Shown here: positions 1 to 8,743 of the stretch, piece by piece
How the letters are laid out: every line of letters starts with the position of its first letter
How positions within the stretch are numbered: the stretch's first letter is position 1
Assembly (NCBI RefSeq): GCF_900114005.1
Contig: NZ_FORM01000002.1
Coordinates: forward strand, 434,001 to 498,000
DNA from: Olleya namhaensis
GTDB lineage: Bacteria > Bacteroidota > Bacteroidia > Flavobacteriales > Flavobacteriaceae
Length of the DNA stretch: 64,000 nucleotides
Reading direction: 5' to 3'
Position numbers and translations under genes: made by a program
The notes under the pieces: model-generated
Told to the model about the DNA's origin: nothing
Database searches by the model: none
The model's input: the letters and a program-made list of their open reading frames with translations, nothing else

Positions 1-851
1 CTAAAGGTTAAGTTTTCAGCATTTCTAATTACTGGTACCATTAATCCTTTTGGTCCAGAAACAGCAATACTAATATCTACAAAATTGAATGTTTTCATTT
101 CTTTACCATCAATCATAGAATTAACAGCAGGATACATTTGTAATGCTCGCACAACTGCTAATGAGAAAAATGACATAAACCCTAATCCAACACCATGTTT
201 AGACTTAAACGTTTCTTTATATTCCTTTCTTAAAGCAAAAACAGGCGACATATTAACTTCGTTAAAAGTAGTTAACATTGCTGTCGTGTTTTTAGCTTCC
301 ACTAAACGCTCTGCTACTTTACGACGTAACATTGACATTTTAGAATTTGAAGAACTACGATCACCACCAGTTGGAGTTCCCATAGAAGGTACAGCATTTA
401 CTGCATCATCTTTAGTGATACGTCCATCTTTTCCTGTTCCAGAAATTCCGTTAGTATTCATTCCTTTTTCAGCCAAAATCTTTTTAGCTGCTGGACTTGC
501 AGTACCTGAAGCGTAAGTATCTGCTTTTGGAGCTTCAACTTTAACTGCTTCTGCTTTTGGTGCTGCTTCAGCTTTTTTCTCTTCTTTTACTGGTGCGTCA
601 CCTTCTGGAGCTGCAGCACTAGTATCAATTAAACATACAACTTGACCAACCGCTACAGCATCTCCTTCTTCAGCTTTAAGCGTAATTATTCCGCTTGCTT
701 CTGCAGGTAGCTCTAACGTTGCTTTATCACTATCTACTTCAGCAATAGCTTGGTCTTTTTCTACATAATCACCATCTTGAACTAACCATTCTGCTATTTC
801 AACTTCTGTGATAGATTCGCCTGGAGAAGGCACTTTCATTTCTAAAATCAT
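1..851 (-). CDS. odhB: 2-oxoglutarate dehydrogenase E2, dihydrolipoyllysine succinyltransferase (partial, 3' end outside window)
   Basis: This is the E2 core of the 2-oxoglutarate dehydrogenase complex of the TCA cycle, which moves the succinyl group from lipoate to CoA. The visible 283 residues start MILEMKVPSPGESITEVEIA and contain the lipoyl domain with the lipoyl-lysine motif DSDKATLE. An Ala/Lys/Glu-rich linker follows, then a peripheral subunit-binding domain (ASPAAKKILAEKG, GRITKDD) and the first part of the acyltransferase domain. The C-terminal catalytic His region lies beyond base 1. An in-frame Met at 839 is an alternative start. It is the last visible gene of the odhA operon, 32 bases after the small secreted gene. 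Confidence 0.95.
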   Translation of the reverse strand, partial: MILEMKVPSPGESITEVEIAEWLVQDGDYVEKDQAIAEVDSDKATLELPAEASGIITLKAEEGDAVAVGQVVCLIDTSAAAPEGDAPVKEEKKAEAAPKAEAVKVEAPKADTYASGTASPAAKKILAEKGMNTNGISGTGKDGRITKDDAVNAVPSMGTPTGGDRSSSNSKMSMLRRKVAERLVEAKNTTAMLTTFNEVNMSPVFALRKEYKETFKSKHGVGLGFMSFFSLAVVRALQMYPAVNSMIDGKEMKTFNFVDISIAVSGPKGLMVPVIRNAENLTF

Positions 852-883
852 CTTAATGTAACTTTATATTGTTGTGTTATCGT

Positions 884-1252
884 TTATTTTTTTGCTGAAT
901 TTAATTGAATAAATTCAAATTTATTATCGGTTCCAAGAAAGAAGTAAGCATTATAAACTCCTTTTTCAAAAGTAATAGTATAATTATTTCCTGTTCTAAC
1001 AGTATCCTTATACTCTATTGTTTTAATTTTCCCTAAAGCATCCATACTTACCTCATCTTTAAAATAAGCTTTTGCTTTTTCTAGGGTTAAAACCTGTTTA
1101 AAATTATCGTCAAACATGTTAAAGATACTAGTGACATCGCCATTATTAAAATGGTTTTGAAAACTAGCGACTGCTTTTTTATAGTTATCCTTTTCTTGTG
1201 CAATCCCTATTGAGGACACTAAGAATACTAAAATTAAAAGTATTTTTTTCAT
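884..1252 (-). CDS. small secreted protein between odhA and odhB (DUF3887/NTF2-like)
   Basis: This 122-residue protein has a clear Sec signal peptide (MKKILLILVFLVSSIGIAQ). A domain of about 100 residues follows, with a helix-turn-helix start (KAVASFQNHFNNGDVTSIFNMF) and a strand-rich end. The pattern suits a DUF3887/NTF2-like fold, as in DUF4878-type proteins, but this is a fold impression and not an identified function. It lies 16 bases after odhA and 32 bases before odhB on the same strand, so it should be co-transcribed with two TCA-cycle enzyme genes. It carries no catalytic residues I can recognise. Confidence 0.85.
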   Translation of the reverse strand: MKKILLILVFLVSSIGIAQEKDNYKKAVASFQNHFNNGDVTSIFNMFDDNFKQVLTLEKAKAYFKDEVSMDALGKIKTIEYKDTVRTGNNYTITFEKGVYNAYFFLGTDNKFEFIQLNSAKK

Positions 1253-1268
1253 GTTTCTATTTTATTGC

Positions 1269-4025
1269 TTAACGCTGATTATTTTTTGACTTGTCAAACA
1301 CATAATCTATAACTTCTTTATGACGCTTTTTAGAACGAACAGAACTACCTGCTGCTGGTGCACCATAAGGACGTCTTGACGCTAACCTAAAGTTTCTAGC
1401 TTCGTCTAAATTCATTAACATATGCGAATAAGCTCCCATGTTTCTTGGCTCTTCTTGAGCCCAAACTACATCGTCTACATGTTTAAATTTACTCAATACA
1501 TTTTTAATAGCCTCTGTTGGTAACGGAAATAATTGCTCTATTCTTACTAATGCAACATCGTCACGGTTTAAATCTTCCCGTTCTTGATCTAAATCGTAAT
1601 AAAATTTACCTGTTAAAAACACTAAAGTTTTTACTTTATCAACATCCACAGTTGTATCATCAATCAATGTTTGGAAACTTCCGTTTGCAAACTCATCTAC
1701 TGTACTAACACATTTTGGATGACGCAATAAACTTTTGGGTGTAAACACGATTAATGGCTTACGGAAATTAAATTTCATTTGACGTCTTAACAAGTGAAAG
1801 AAGTTAGCTGGTGTTGTACAATCTGCAACAAACATATTGTCTTTTGCACACAACTGTAAATAACGTTCCATACGTGCTGAAGAGTGCTCTGCTCCTTGTC
1901 CTTCATAACCATGTGGTAATAACATGACTAATCCGTTTTGGGTTTTCCACTTATCTTCTCCTGCAGAAATATATTGATCAAGCATGATTTGTGCACCATT
2001 ACTAAAATCTCCAAATTGTGCTTCCCAAATAGTTAATGTATTTGGACTTGCCATAGCGTATCCATAGTCAAAACCTACAACACCATACTCTGATAGTAAT
2101 GAATTATAGATATGAAATTGACCTTGTTTATCACTAACATTATTAAGTAATAGTATTTCTTCTTCGCTATCCTCTACTTTTACTACTGCATGTCTATGAG
2201 AAAAAGTACCACGCTCTACATCTTGTCCAGACATACGCACGTTGTATCCCTCTTCTAATAATGACCCATAAGCTAAATGCTCTGCCATAGCCCAATCCAA
2301 TCTGTTTTCGTCAAACATTTTTTGACGTTCATTAATTAGACGTTCTATTTTTCTGATAAACTTTTTGTCTTTTGGTAAGTTAGAAATCACTTTAGTAATT
2401 GCTGCTAACCTATCCGCAGATGTTGTTGTATCAATTGGTTTCATCATAACGGTTTCATCTACCTGAGTAAAATCCTTCCATTGTTCTTCCATAAACGGAG
2501 TAATAACCGTCTTATCTTCCTTACGAGAATCTTCTAACTTTTCTTCTAAGCTAGCTTTATAATCGCTTTCTAATTGCTTAACATGTCCTTTATCAATAAT
2601 ACCTTGCTCAATTAACTTGGCCGCATAGATATCTCTTGGGTTAGCATGTTTAGAAATTGCTTTATATAATTTTGGTTGCGTAAATCTAGGTTCGTCACCT
2701 TCATTATGTCCGTATTTTCTATATCCTAAAAGGTCAATAAATACGTCACGCTTAAAATTCATTCTAAAATCTAAAGCAAATAACATAGCGTGTACTACAG
2801 CTTCTGCATCGTCCGCATTAACGTGTAATACCGGTGATAAAGTTACTTTAGCAATGTCTGTACAATAAGTACTAGATCTAGCATCTAAATAGTTAGTTGT
2901 AAAACCTACTTGATTATTAACAACTACGTGAATTGTCCCATTAGTTTTATAACCATCTAACTGTGCCATTTGCACTACTTCGTAGACTAATCCTTGACCT
3001 GCTATTGCTGCATCTCCGTGGACCACTATTGGTAATACTTTACTAAAGTTATCGCTATAAAACTCATCTTGCTTTGCTCTAACTATACCTTCAACTACTG
3101 CTCCAACCGTCTCTAAATGCGATGGATTTGGTGCAATACTTAAGTTTATTTGTTTTCCGCTATCTGTTTTGCGGTTACTTGTCCACCCTAAGTGGTACTT
3201 TACATCACCATCAAAAACTTCTTGCTCGTAATCTTTTCCGTCAAACTCGCTAAAAATGTCTTTTGCAGATTTTCCAAAAATATTTGTTAAGGTACTTAAA
3301 CGTCCTCTGTGCGCCATTCCCATTACAAACTCTTGGACACCAAGTTCTGCTGCTTTTTCAATTACTGCATCTAATCCTGGAATTAAAGATTCTCCTCCTT
3401 CCAGAGAAAAACGTTTTTGTCCTACATATTTAGTATGTAAAAAACTTTCAAAAGATACCGCTTCGTTTAATTTTTTAAGGATGTGCTTTTTTTGCGTTCC
3501 AGAAAAATTTGGCTGGTTATCGTTTATGTTAAGTTTACTCTGAATCCATTTAATTTCATCAGGTTTTCTAATATACATGTACTCTACACCAATAGCATCA
3601 CAATAAATACTATTTAAGTGTTTTAGAATTTCTCTAAGTGTTTGTGCACCGATACCTAAAATATCTCCAGCGTTAAAGTTGGTATCTAAATCGGCATCAG
3701 ACAACCCAAAATTCTCTAAAGCAAGTGTTGGCTCGTACTTACGACGATCTCTAACAGGATTTGTTTTAGTAAACAAATGCCCTCTGTTACGATAACCATC
3801 TATTAATTTAACTACTTGAAATTCTTTTTGAACATGCTCAGGCACAAGGGTCGAAACCGCTTCTGCTTGCTCTCCATCTAATCCGTAATTTTCCGATCCA
3901 AAGTCGTAACCTTGAAAAAAGGCTCTCCAACTAGGCTCTACAGAGTCAGGGTTTTGTAAGTATTGTTCGTATAAATCAGCAAAGTATGCTGTATGTGCTG
4001 CGTTTAAAAAGGAGTATTTATCCAT
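1269..4025 (-). CDS. odhA: 2-oxoglutarate dehydrogenase E1 component (thiamin diphosphate-dependent)
   Basis: This is the first enzyme of the 2-oxoglutarate dehydrogenase complex. It decarboxylates 2-oxoglutarate on thiamin diphosphate and passes the succinyl group to the E2 lipoate. At 918 residues it is the normal E1o length. The N-terminus (SFLNAAHTAYFADLYEQYLQNPDSVEPSWR) is the short E2-docking helix typical of E1o. Internal blocks HLGWTSNR, SHLETVGAVVEG, GDAAIAGQG and the C-terminal EEPRNMGAYSH match the family. It starts the operon, with a TAnnTTTG -7 element about 40 bases upstream. Confidence 0.97.
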   Translation of the reverse strand: MDKYSFLNAAHTAYFADLYEQYLQNPDSVEPSWRAFFQGYDFGSENYGLDGEQAEAVSTLVPEHVQKEFQVVKLIDGYRNRGHLFTKTNPVRDRRKYEPTLALENFGLSDADLDTNFNAGDILGIGAQTLREILKHLNSIYCDAIGVEYMYIRKPDEIKWIQSKLNINDNQPNFSGTQKKHILKKLNEAVSFESFLHTKYVGQKRFSLEGGESLIPGLDAVIEKAAELGVQEFVMGMAHRGRLSTLTNIFGKSAKDIFSEFDGKDYEQEVFDGDVKYHLGWTSNRKTDSGKQINLSIAPNPSHLETVGAVVEGIVRAKQDEFYSDNFSKVLPIVVHGDAAIAGQGLVYEVVQMAQLDGYKTNGTIHVVVNNQVGFTTNYLDARSSTYCTDIAKVTLSPVLHVNADDAEAVVHAMLFALDFRMNFKRDVFIDLLGYRKYGHNEGDEPRFTQPKLYKAISKHANPRDIYAAKLIEQGIIDKGHVKQLESDYKASLEEKLEDSRKEDKTVITPFMEEQWKDFTQVDETVMMKPIDTTTSADRLAAITKVISNLPKDKKFIRKIERLINERQKMFDENRLDWAMAEHLAYGSLLEEGYNVRMSGQDVERGTFSHRHAVVKVEDSEEEILLLNNVSDKQGQFHIYNSLLSEYGVVGFDYGYAMASPNTLTIWEAQFGDFSNGAQIMLDQYISAGEDKWKTQNGLVMLLPHGYEGQGAEHSSARMERYLQLCAKDNMFVADCTTPANFFHLLRRQMKFNFRKPLIVFTPKSLLRHPKCVSTVDEFANGSFQTLIDDTTVDVDKVKTLVFLTGKFYYDLDQEREDLNRDDVALVRIEQLFPLPTEAIKNVLSKFKHVDDVVWAQEEPRNMGAYSHMLMNLDEARNFRLASRRPYGAPAAGSSVRSKKRHKEVIDYVFDKSKNNQR

Positions 4026-4064
4026 TATTTTCTTTAAGACGTGTTCGCTTCAACAAAATTTTAT

Positions 4065-4072
4065 CAAAAATA
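4065..4072 (-). promoter_or_regulatory. odhA operon promoter, -7 element TATTTTTG
   Basis: Reading the minus strand, TATTTTTG matches the Bacteroidetes -7 consensus TAnnTTTG and lies about 40 bases before the odhA start. I could not find a clear TTG at the usual -33 spacing, so the call rests on the -7 element and its position. Confidence 0.5.
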
Positions 4073-4142
4073 CAACTTTTACTATATATAGAGATGGTTT
4101 TATTATATTTATAACATATCTAAAACACCAAAATTAATTATT

Positions 4143-4682
4143 ATGAAAATAGAATCATTTAACAGTACTAAAATTATCATATTATCAATATTGTCCTGTT
4201 TTTTTATGACTTTTGCAAATGCGCAAGATAATTTACCACAAGAAAAAAGCGAATTTTGGAAAAATGTCCGTTTTGGAGGAGGATTAGGTTTAAGTACCGG
4301 AAGTAACTTTTTTAGTGCAACATTAGCACCAACTGCTATTTATCAATTTGATAACGCTTTTGCTTTAGGTGTTGGATTAAACGGAACTTATAATTCAAGT
4401 AAAAACGTATATAAATCTACTATTTTAGGAGCAAGCATACTTGGATTATATAGCCCAATTAGAGATATACAATTATCCGGTGAATTTGAACAAAACCATG
4501 TTAATAGAAATTTTGATAATCCTGCAATTGTTGACGACACATATTGGGTACCGTCCTTTTTTGTTGGCGCAGGTTACACCACAAACAATGTAACTATAGG
4601 AATACGTTACGATGTGCTTTATGACGAGGACAAAAGCATATACGCTAACGCTTGGGTACCATTTGTAAGAGTATTCTTTTAG
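4143..4682 (+). CDS. outer-membrane beta-barrel protein, small porin-like family
   Basis: This 179-residue protein has a signal peptide ending near FANAQ and a body of alternating hydrophobic/polar strands rich in Gly and aromatic residues (FGGGLGLSTGSNFF, ALGVGLNGTYNSS, PSFFVGAGYTTNNVTIGIRYDV). It ends in the aromatic VRVFF typical of barrel proteins recognised by the Bam machinery. The length suits an eight-strand barrel. The role is unknown. It stands alone, divergent from odhA and followed by a strong terminator, so it does not belong to the nos cluster downstream. Confidence 0.8.
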   Translation: MKIESFNSTKIIILSILSCFFMTFANAQDNLPQEKSEFWKNVRFGGGLGLSTGSNFFSATLAPTAIYQFDNAFALGVGLNGTYNSSKNVYKSTILGASILGLYSPIRDIQLSGEFEQNHVNRNFDNPAIVDDTYWVPSFFVGAGYTTNNVTIGIRYDVLYDEDKSIYANAWVPFVRVFF

Positions 4683-4716
4683 CCGCCAAACAAACATCAT
4701 AAACACCTAATAAACA

Positions 4717-4750
4717 AGCCTTTTTACACTATTGTAGAAAGGTTTTTTTT
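4717..4750 (+). terminator. rho-independent terminator after the small barrel gene
   Basis: A 10-bp stem (CCTTTTTACA with TGTAGAAAGG, one G-T pair) around a four-base loop is followed by eight T residues. It separates the barrel gene from the nos promoter. Confidence 0.85.
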
Positions 4751-4775
4751 ATACCCAAATAGCTCTTGTTTTTAA

Positions 4776-4795
4776 TTAAGACAAATTTATCCTAA
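4776..4795 (+). promoter_or_regulatory. candidate Rrf2/NsrR-like operator upstream of the nos cluster
   Basis: The 20-base segment contains ATTTATCCTA. It matches the segment before the rrf2 gene (16737-16756) at 16 of 20 positions, and the segment before ric (16221-16240) also shares the ATTTATCC core. It lies directly upstream of the CRP/FNR-like palindrome. Assignment to the Rrf2 regulator in this window is inferred from its occurrence before rrf2 itself and before an NO-stress gene. Confidence 0.45.
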
Positions 4796-4813
4796 ATATG
4801 ACTTATATCATAT
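4796..4813 (+). promoter_or_regulatory. CRP/FNR-family activator site for the nos cluster
   Basis: ATATGA and TCATAT are perfect inverted half-sites separated by six bases, and the symmetry extends two further bases on each side. The centre (4804.5) is 29.5 bases before the first T of the -7 element, which places it near -41.5, the classical class II activator position. An identically spaced site precedes the gene at 11980. The regulator is not encoded in the window. Confidence 0.6.
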
Positions 4814-4833
4814 TTTAAGGTTTATTATGTCTG

Positions 4834-4841
4834 TATTTTTG
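4834..4841 (+). promoter_or_regulatory. nos cluster promoter, -7 element TATTTTTG
   Basis: TATTTTTG fits the Bacteroidetes TAnnTTTG element and lies 20 bases before the start of the cytochrome gene. No good TTG is seen at -33, as expected for a promoter that depends on an activator bound at -41.5. Confidence 0.6.
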
Positions 4842-4861
4842 TCCAATAAAACTAATATATT

Positions 4862-5365
4862 ATGAAGACAACACTAAAATTAATGACTGTATTATTTATT
4901 ACCATGCTAATTAGTTGTGGTGGTAAAGAAGAAAAGAAAAAAGAAGGCTTTTCTTATAAGAAAAAAGAAACTACGGAAAAAACAACTGCACCAAAAGCAG
5001 AAAAAACACCTCCATCTAAACAAGTAGACCTAACTAATAAAGGTATAGGACCAATAAAAACGGTAACACTAGCTGCAGAAGTAGACCAAACTATGGCAAC
5101 TCATGGCGCAGACGTTTATAAAAAAATGTGTACTGCTTGTCACAGAACAAACAAAAAATTTATTGGACCACCTCCAACAGGAATATTAGAGCGTCGTACT
5201 CCAGAATGGGTTATGAATATGATTTTAAATCCTGAACAAATGGTAAAAGAAGACCCTTTAGCTAAAGAATTATTAATGGAATTTAATGGTTCTCCTATGG
5301 CAAATCAAGGCCTTACTGAAAAAGAAGCAAGAGCGGTCCTAGAATATTTCAGAACACTTAAATAA
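4862..5365 (+). CDS. mono-haem c-type cytochrome lipoprotein of the nos cluster
   Basis: This 167-residue protein has a lipoprotein signal peptide (lipobox near LISCGG), a charged Lys/Glu/Thr-rich linker to about residue 75, and one cytochrome c domain. The haem motif CTACH is at residues 90-94, and GSPMANQGL supplies the probable axial Met. It ends EARAVLEYFRTLK, the usual C-terminal helix of class I cytochromes. As first gene of the operon and only 600 bases before nosZ, it is the likely electron donor to N2O reductase at the periplasmic membrane face. Clade II nos clusters commonly carry such cytochromes. Confidence 0.92.
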   Translation: MKTTLKLMTVLFITMLISCGGKEEKKKEGFSYKKKETTEKTTAPKAEKTPPSKQVDLTNKGIGPIKTVTLAAEVDQTMATHGADVYKKMCTACHRTNKKFIGPPPTGILERRTPEWVMNMILNPEQMVKEDPLAKELLMEFNGSPMANQGLTEKEARAVLEYFRTLK

Positions 5366-5371
5366 TCTATT

Positions 5372-5944
5372 ATGAAATTAATTAAACAATTGCTTTTTGT
5401 TTTTGCTATCACGCTAACCTTATACGCTTGTAAAAACGCAACTAACGGTACGAGTGAAACAACAACAGACCAAGAAACTAAAAGTGACAGTAAAGAAAGA
5501 ACAGGGCAAGCCTTTATTAAAGATGCTGGAAGCACAACGGTTTTAAGCATAGCAATGGGCTCTAAAGACCACACCACTTTAGTTGCTGCTGTCCAAGCGG
5601 CACAATTAGAAAACGTGTTAGTTAATGCAGGACCATTAATGGTATTTGCTCCAACTAACGCTGCTTTCGCAGCATTACCAGAAGGCACTGTAGAACATTT
5701 ATTGAAGCCAGAAAATAAAGCGGCTTTAGCAAATATTTTAAAATACCATGTAACACCAGGAAACTACTCTAAAGATTTCTTAAAGAAGTTTAAAAAATTA
5801 GGACAAGCTAATAATGACTACGTAAAAGTAGAAGTAGTAGACGGAGAACCAATGATTGGAGGCGCTAAAATACTAGGTAGTGTCAAAGCCGGAAACGGAA
5901 TAGTACACATCATAGATAAAGTTTTATTACCGCCAACAGAATAA
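5372..5944 (+). CDS. fasciclin-domain lipoprotein in the nos cluster
   Basis: The 190-residue product has a lipoprotein-like signal (LTLYACKNATNG), a short Thr/Lys/Ser linker, and one FAS1 domain from about residue 55. Its hallmark H1 and H2 motifs are visible: LMVFAPTNAAFAALP and NGIVHIIDKVLLP. FAS1 domains mediate adhesion or protein contacts at the cell surface. Its role in N2O reduction is unknown. It is six bases after the cytochrome stop and 29 before nosZ, so co-transcription is very likely. A docking or stabilising role for the cytochrome/NosZ pair is only a guess. Confidence 0.92.
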   Translation: MKLIKQLLFVFAITLTLYACKNATNGTSETTTDQETKSDSKERTGQAFIKDAGSTTVLSIAMGSKDHTTLVAAVQAAQLENVLVNAGPLMVFAPTNAAFAALPEGTVEHLLKPENKAALANILKYHVTPGNYSKDFLKKFKKLGQANNDYVKVEVVDGEPMIGGAKILGSVKAGNGIVHIIDKVLLPPTE

Positions 5945-5973
5945 CTAAAACACTAACTAAAACAGTTTAAACG

Positions 5974-7944
5974 ATGAAAAATATAATAACATCAAGTATT
6001 GCAATGCTAGTTATCCTAATAGGATTTACAAGTTGCAACAAAGGTAATAACTCAGGTGGTAAATCTGGAGCATTAGCTAGTAACGTAGCCGAACGCGTCT
6101 ATGTTGCTCCCGGAGAGTACGACTCGCATTACGCCTTCCTATCAGGTGGATATAGTGGTAACGTAACAGTATACGGTTTACCTTCTGGTAGAATGTTTAA
6201 AGAAATCCCTGTCTTTTCTCAATTCCCAACCTCTGGTTACGGGTATTCTGAAGAAACAAAACCAATGTTAAACACCTCTCACGGATTTATCCCTTGGGGA
6301 GATGCGCATCATCCAGATATCTCTCAATCAAAAGGAGAATTAGATGGTCGTTGGTTATTTATAAATGAAAACAACACGCCTCGTATTGCAAGACTTAGTC
6401 TTACCACATTTGAAACCGAAGAAATTATTGAAGTACCTAATAGTGCAGGTAATCACAGTTCTTCTTTTGTAACAGAAAACACAGAGTATGTTGTTGCAGG
6501 AACACGTTTTTCTGTACCAATTCCACAACGTGATATGCCAATTAAAGACTACAAAGGAAACTTTCAGGGTGCTTTATCTTTTATTAGTGTAGCGCCAGAA
6601 ACAGGTAACATGGATATTAAATTCCAAATCCTTATGCCTGGTTTTAACTATGATTTATCGCACCCTGGACGTGGAAAATCTCATGGTTGGTTTTTCTTTA
6701 CAACCTACAATACTGAAGAGGCAAGCACACTTTTAGAGGTTAATGCGTCACAAAATGACAAAGATTTTATTGCAGCTATAAACTGGAAAAAGATTGAAGA
6801 ATATGTAAATAATGGAGGAGGAACAATGATGCCTGCTAATTATGCACATAACGTATATGACGAGGAAACGCACACAGCGACATCTACTATGAAAAAAGAG
6901 GTTCGTGTTGTAAACCCAATTGATGTTCCTGGAGCTGTTTACTTTATTCCAACACCAAAATCACCTCACGGTTGTGATGTAGATCCTTCTGGAGAATACA
7001 TTGTAGGTAATGGTAAACTATCTGCAAACTTAACAGTGCATTCTTTTACAAAAATGTTAGACGCTATTGAGAAAGAAAAATTTGCTGGAGAAGCTTACGG
7101 AATCCCAATATTAAACTTTGAAGATGTGTTAGCAGGCGTTGTGGAGCAACCAGGTTTAGGACCATTACACACTGAATTTGATGGAAAAGGATATGCTTAT
7201 ACAACATTCTTTATTTCTTCTGAAGTTGTAAAATGGAAAATAGGCACATGGGAAGTTATCGATAGAAAACCTACTTATTACTCTGTTGGTCACTTAACAA
7301 TCCCTGGAGGAAACTCTGGAAAACCACAAGGTAAATACATGTTTGCCATGAATAAGATTACTAAAGACAGATACCTACCAACGGGTCCAGAGATGGAACA
7401 CTCAGCACAATTATATGATATCTCTGGAGACAAAATGGAGCTATTATTAGATTTCCCAACGCATGGAGAGCCACATTACGCTGCTGCAATGGAAGCAAGT
7501 ATTATAAAGGAGCAATCTCAAAAAATCTATAAGCTAGCAGATAACAAGCATCCATATGCTGCAAAATCTGATGCAGACACTAAGGTTGTTAGAGAAGGTA
7601 AAGAGGTACACATATACTTAACAACTATTAGAAGTCACTTCTCACCTGACAATATTGAAGGGATAAAAGTTGGAGATAAAGTATACTTCCACGTAACTAA
7701 CTTAGAGCAAGATTTTGATGTCCCACACGGATTTGCGGTAATAGGACAAAATAATTCAGAGTTACTAGTAATGCCAGGACAAACAAAAACATCTGTTTGG
7801 GAACCTAAACAAGTTGGTGTATGGCCATTTTACTGTACCGATTTCTGCTCTGCATTACACCAAGAAATGCAAGGTTACATTAGGGTATCTGCAGCTGATT
7901 CAGACACACCAATTAAGTGGTCTCTAGGTGAAGATATCGAATAA
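5974..7944 (+). CDS. nosZ: nitrous oxide reductase, clade II (Sec-dependent)
   Basis: This enzyme reduces N2O to N2 in the periplasm using CuA and CuZ centres. At 656 residues it begins with a Sec-type lipoprotein-like signal (IGFTSCNKG) and no twin arginine, the hallmark of clade II. A seven-bladed propeller carries the CuZ histidines, including DAHHPDIS at about residue 110 and later HGCDVDPSG, LGPLHTEFDG and GEPHYAAA. The C-terminal cupredoxin domain has the CuA motif CTDFCSALHQEM (Cys621, Cys625, His629, Met632). All recognisable copper ligands look intact, so the enzyme should be active. Confidence 0.97.
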   Translation: MKNIITSSIAMLVILIGFTSCNKGNNSGGKSGALASNVAERVYVAPGEYDSHYAFLSGGYSGNVTVYGLPSGRMFKEIPVFSQFPTSGYGYSEETKPMLNTSHGFIPWGDAHHPDISQSKGELDGRWLFINENNTPRIARLSLTTFETEEIIEVPNSAGNHSSSFVTENTEYVVAGTRFSVPIPQRDMPIKDYKGNFQGALSFISVAPETGNMDIKFQILMPGFNYDLSHPGRGKSHGWFFFTTYNTEEASTLLEVNASQNDKDFIAAINWKKIEEYVNNGGGTMMPANYAHNVYDEETHTATSTMKKEVRVVNPIDVPGAVYFIPTPKSPHGCDVDPSGEYIVGNGKLSANLTVHSFTKMLDAIEKEKFAGEAYGIPILNFEDVLAGVVEQPGLGPLHTEFDGKGYAYTTFFISSEVVKWKIGTWEVIDRKPTYYSVGHLTIPGGNSGKPQGKYMFAMNKITKDRYLPTGPEMEHSAQLYDISGDKMELLLDFPTHGEPHYAAAMEASIIKEQSQKIYKLADNKHPYAAKSDADTKVVREGKEVHIYLTTIRSHFSPDNIEGIKVGDKVYFHVTNLEQDFDVPHGFAVIGQNNSELLVMPGQTKTSVWEPKQVGVWPFYCTDFCSALHQEMQGYIRVSAADSDTPIKWSLGEDIE

Positions 7945-7996
7945 CTAATAATTATAAAATTAGAGAAATTTTGTTTTAGTGTTTATTTCTCTAATT

Positions 7997-8035
7997 AAGG
8001 CGAGAGTTGAATTTTCGCTCTCGCCTTTCTTTTTT
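7997..8035 (+). terminator. strong terminator directly after nosZ
   Basis: A perfect 10-bp stem (AAGGCGAGAG with CTCTCGCCTT) is followed by a T-rich run. It falls between nosZ and the accessory nos genes, so cytochrome-fasciclin-nosZ can be made in excess over nosL-D-F-Y. Confidence 0.9.
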
Positions 8036-8096
8036 AAAACACTTTATTCTGCTTACACAGAAACCTCACTGATTACAACATTAAATACAACTTATC

Positions 8097-8714
8097 ATGA
8101 AAAAGGCTAGCATTATAATGATTATTGGTTCATTACTGTTATTAGGGCTTTTTAAATTTCCGTTATGGAACATTATGCTTGGAGCTCCTCAATATCCAGA
8201 CCCATTAGGGATGAATATATATATTGATGGTATTAAAGGCGTATCAGAATTTGATTTACAAAACATTGACGGATTAAATCACTACATAGGTATGAAAACT
8301 ATACCTAAAGCTGACGAAATGTGGGAGTTCTCCATGTTTCCAAAAGTAATATTCGGAATGGCACTTCTAGGTATTATAATTGGTATTTTAGGATTTTTAG
8401 ACAAAGTAAGCTACAAGTTTTTTTTAGGGTGGTTTATTTTAATGTCTGTCCTAGGCATATTGGGTATGTATGACTTTAATAACTGGCTAGTGGATTACGG
8501 TGGTAATCTAGATCCACACGCTATTATAAAAGTTACCAACCCTGATGGCTCACCAATGTCATATAAACCACCACTAATTGGTTTTAAAAAACTATTAAAC
8601 TTTGATGTTACTTCTTTACCACATACAGGAGGATATCTAATGTTTGTAGGTATGTCCTTAACACTTGTTGCTTTTTGGTTAGGCCGAAAAACAAGTGTCA
8701 AGAAAACAACATAG
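8097..8714 (+). CDS. membrane protein conserved in clade II nos clusters
   Basis: This 205-residue protein has an N-terminal membrane segment, a loop of about 65 residues with HYIGMKTIPKADEMWEF, and three further membrane segments (about residues 85-103, 108-124 and 180-198). The last lies after a second extracytoplasmic loop. The His/Met-containing HYIGM and the position between nosZ and nosL suggest a role in copper delivery or maturation, but no catalytic function is established that I can name. It starts 152 bases after nosZ, past the terminator. Confidence 0.85.
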   Translation: MKKASIIMIIGSLLLLGLFKFPLWNIMLGAPQYPDPLGMNIYIDGIKGVSEFDLQNIDGLNHYIGMKTIPKADEMWEFSMFPKVIFGMALLGIIIGILGFLDKVSYKFFLGWFILMSVLGILGMYDFNNWLVDYGGNLDPHAIIKVTNPDGSPMSYKPPLIGFKKLLNFDVTSLPHTGGYLMFVGMSLTLVAFWLGRKTSVKKTT

Positions 8715-8743
8715 TAATTTTATATTTTCAAAACACTAAAACA

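Noticed and set aside
85-516. 143-codon plus-strand ORF inside odhB
   Set aside because: It lies antisense to odhB, whose lipoyl and binding domains are clear; the plus-strand product has no signal, motif or promoter.
4473-4706. 77-codon minus-strand ORF over the small barrel gene
   Set aside because: Antisense shadow of a gene with a signal peptide and barrel C-terminus; no -7 element for it.
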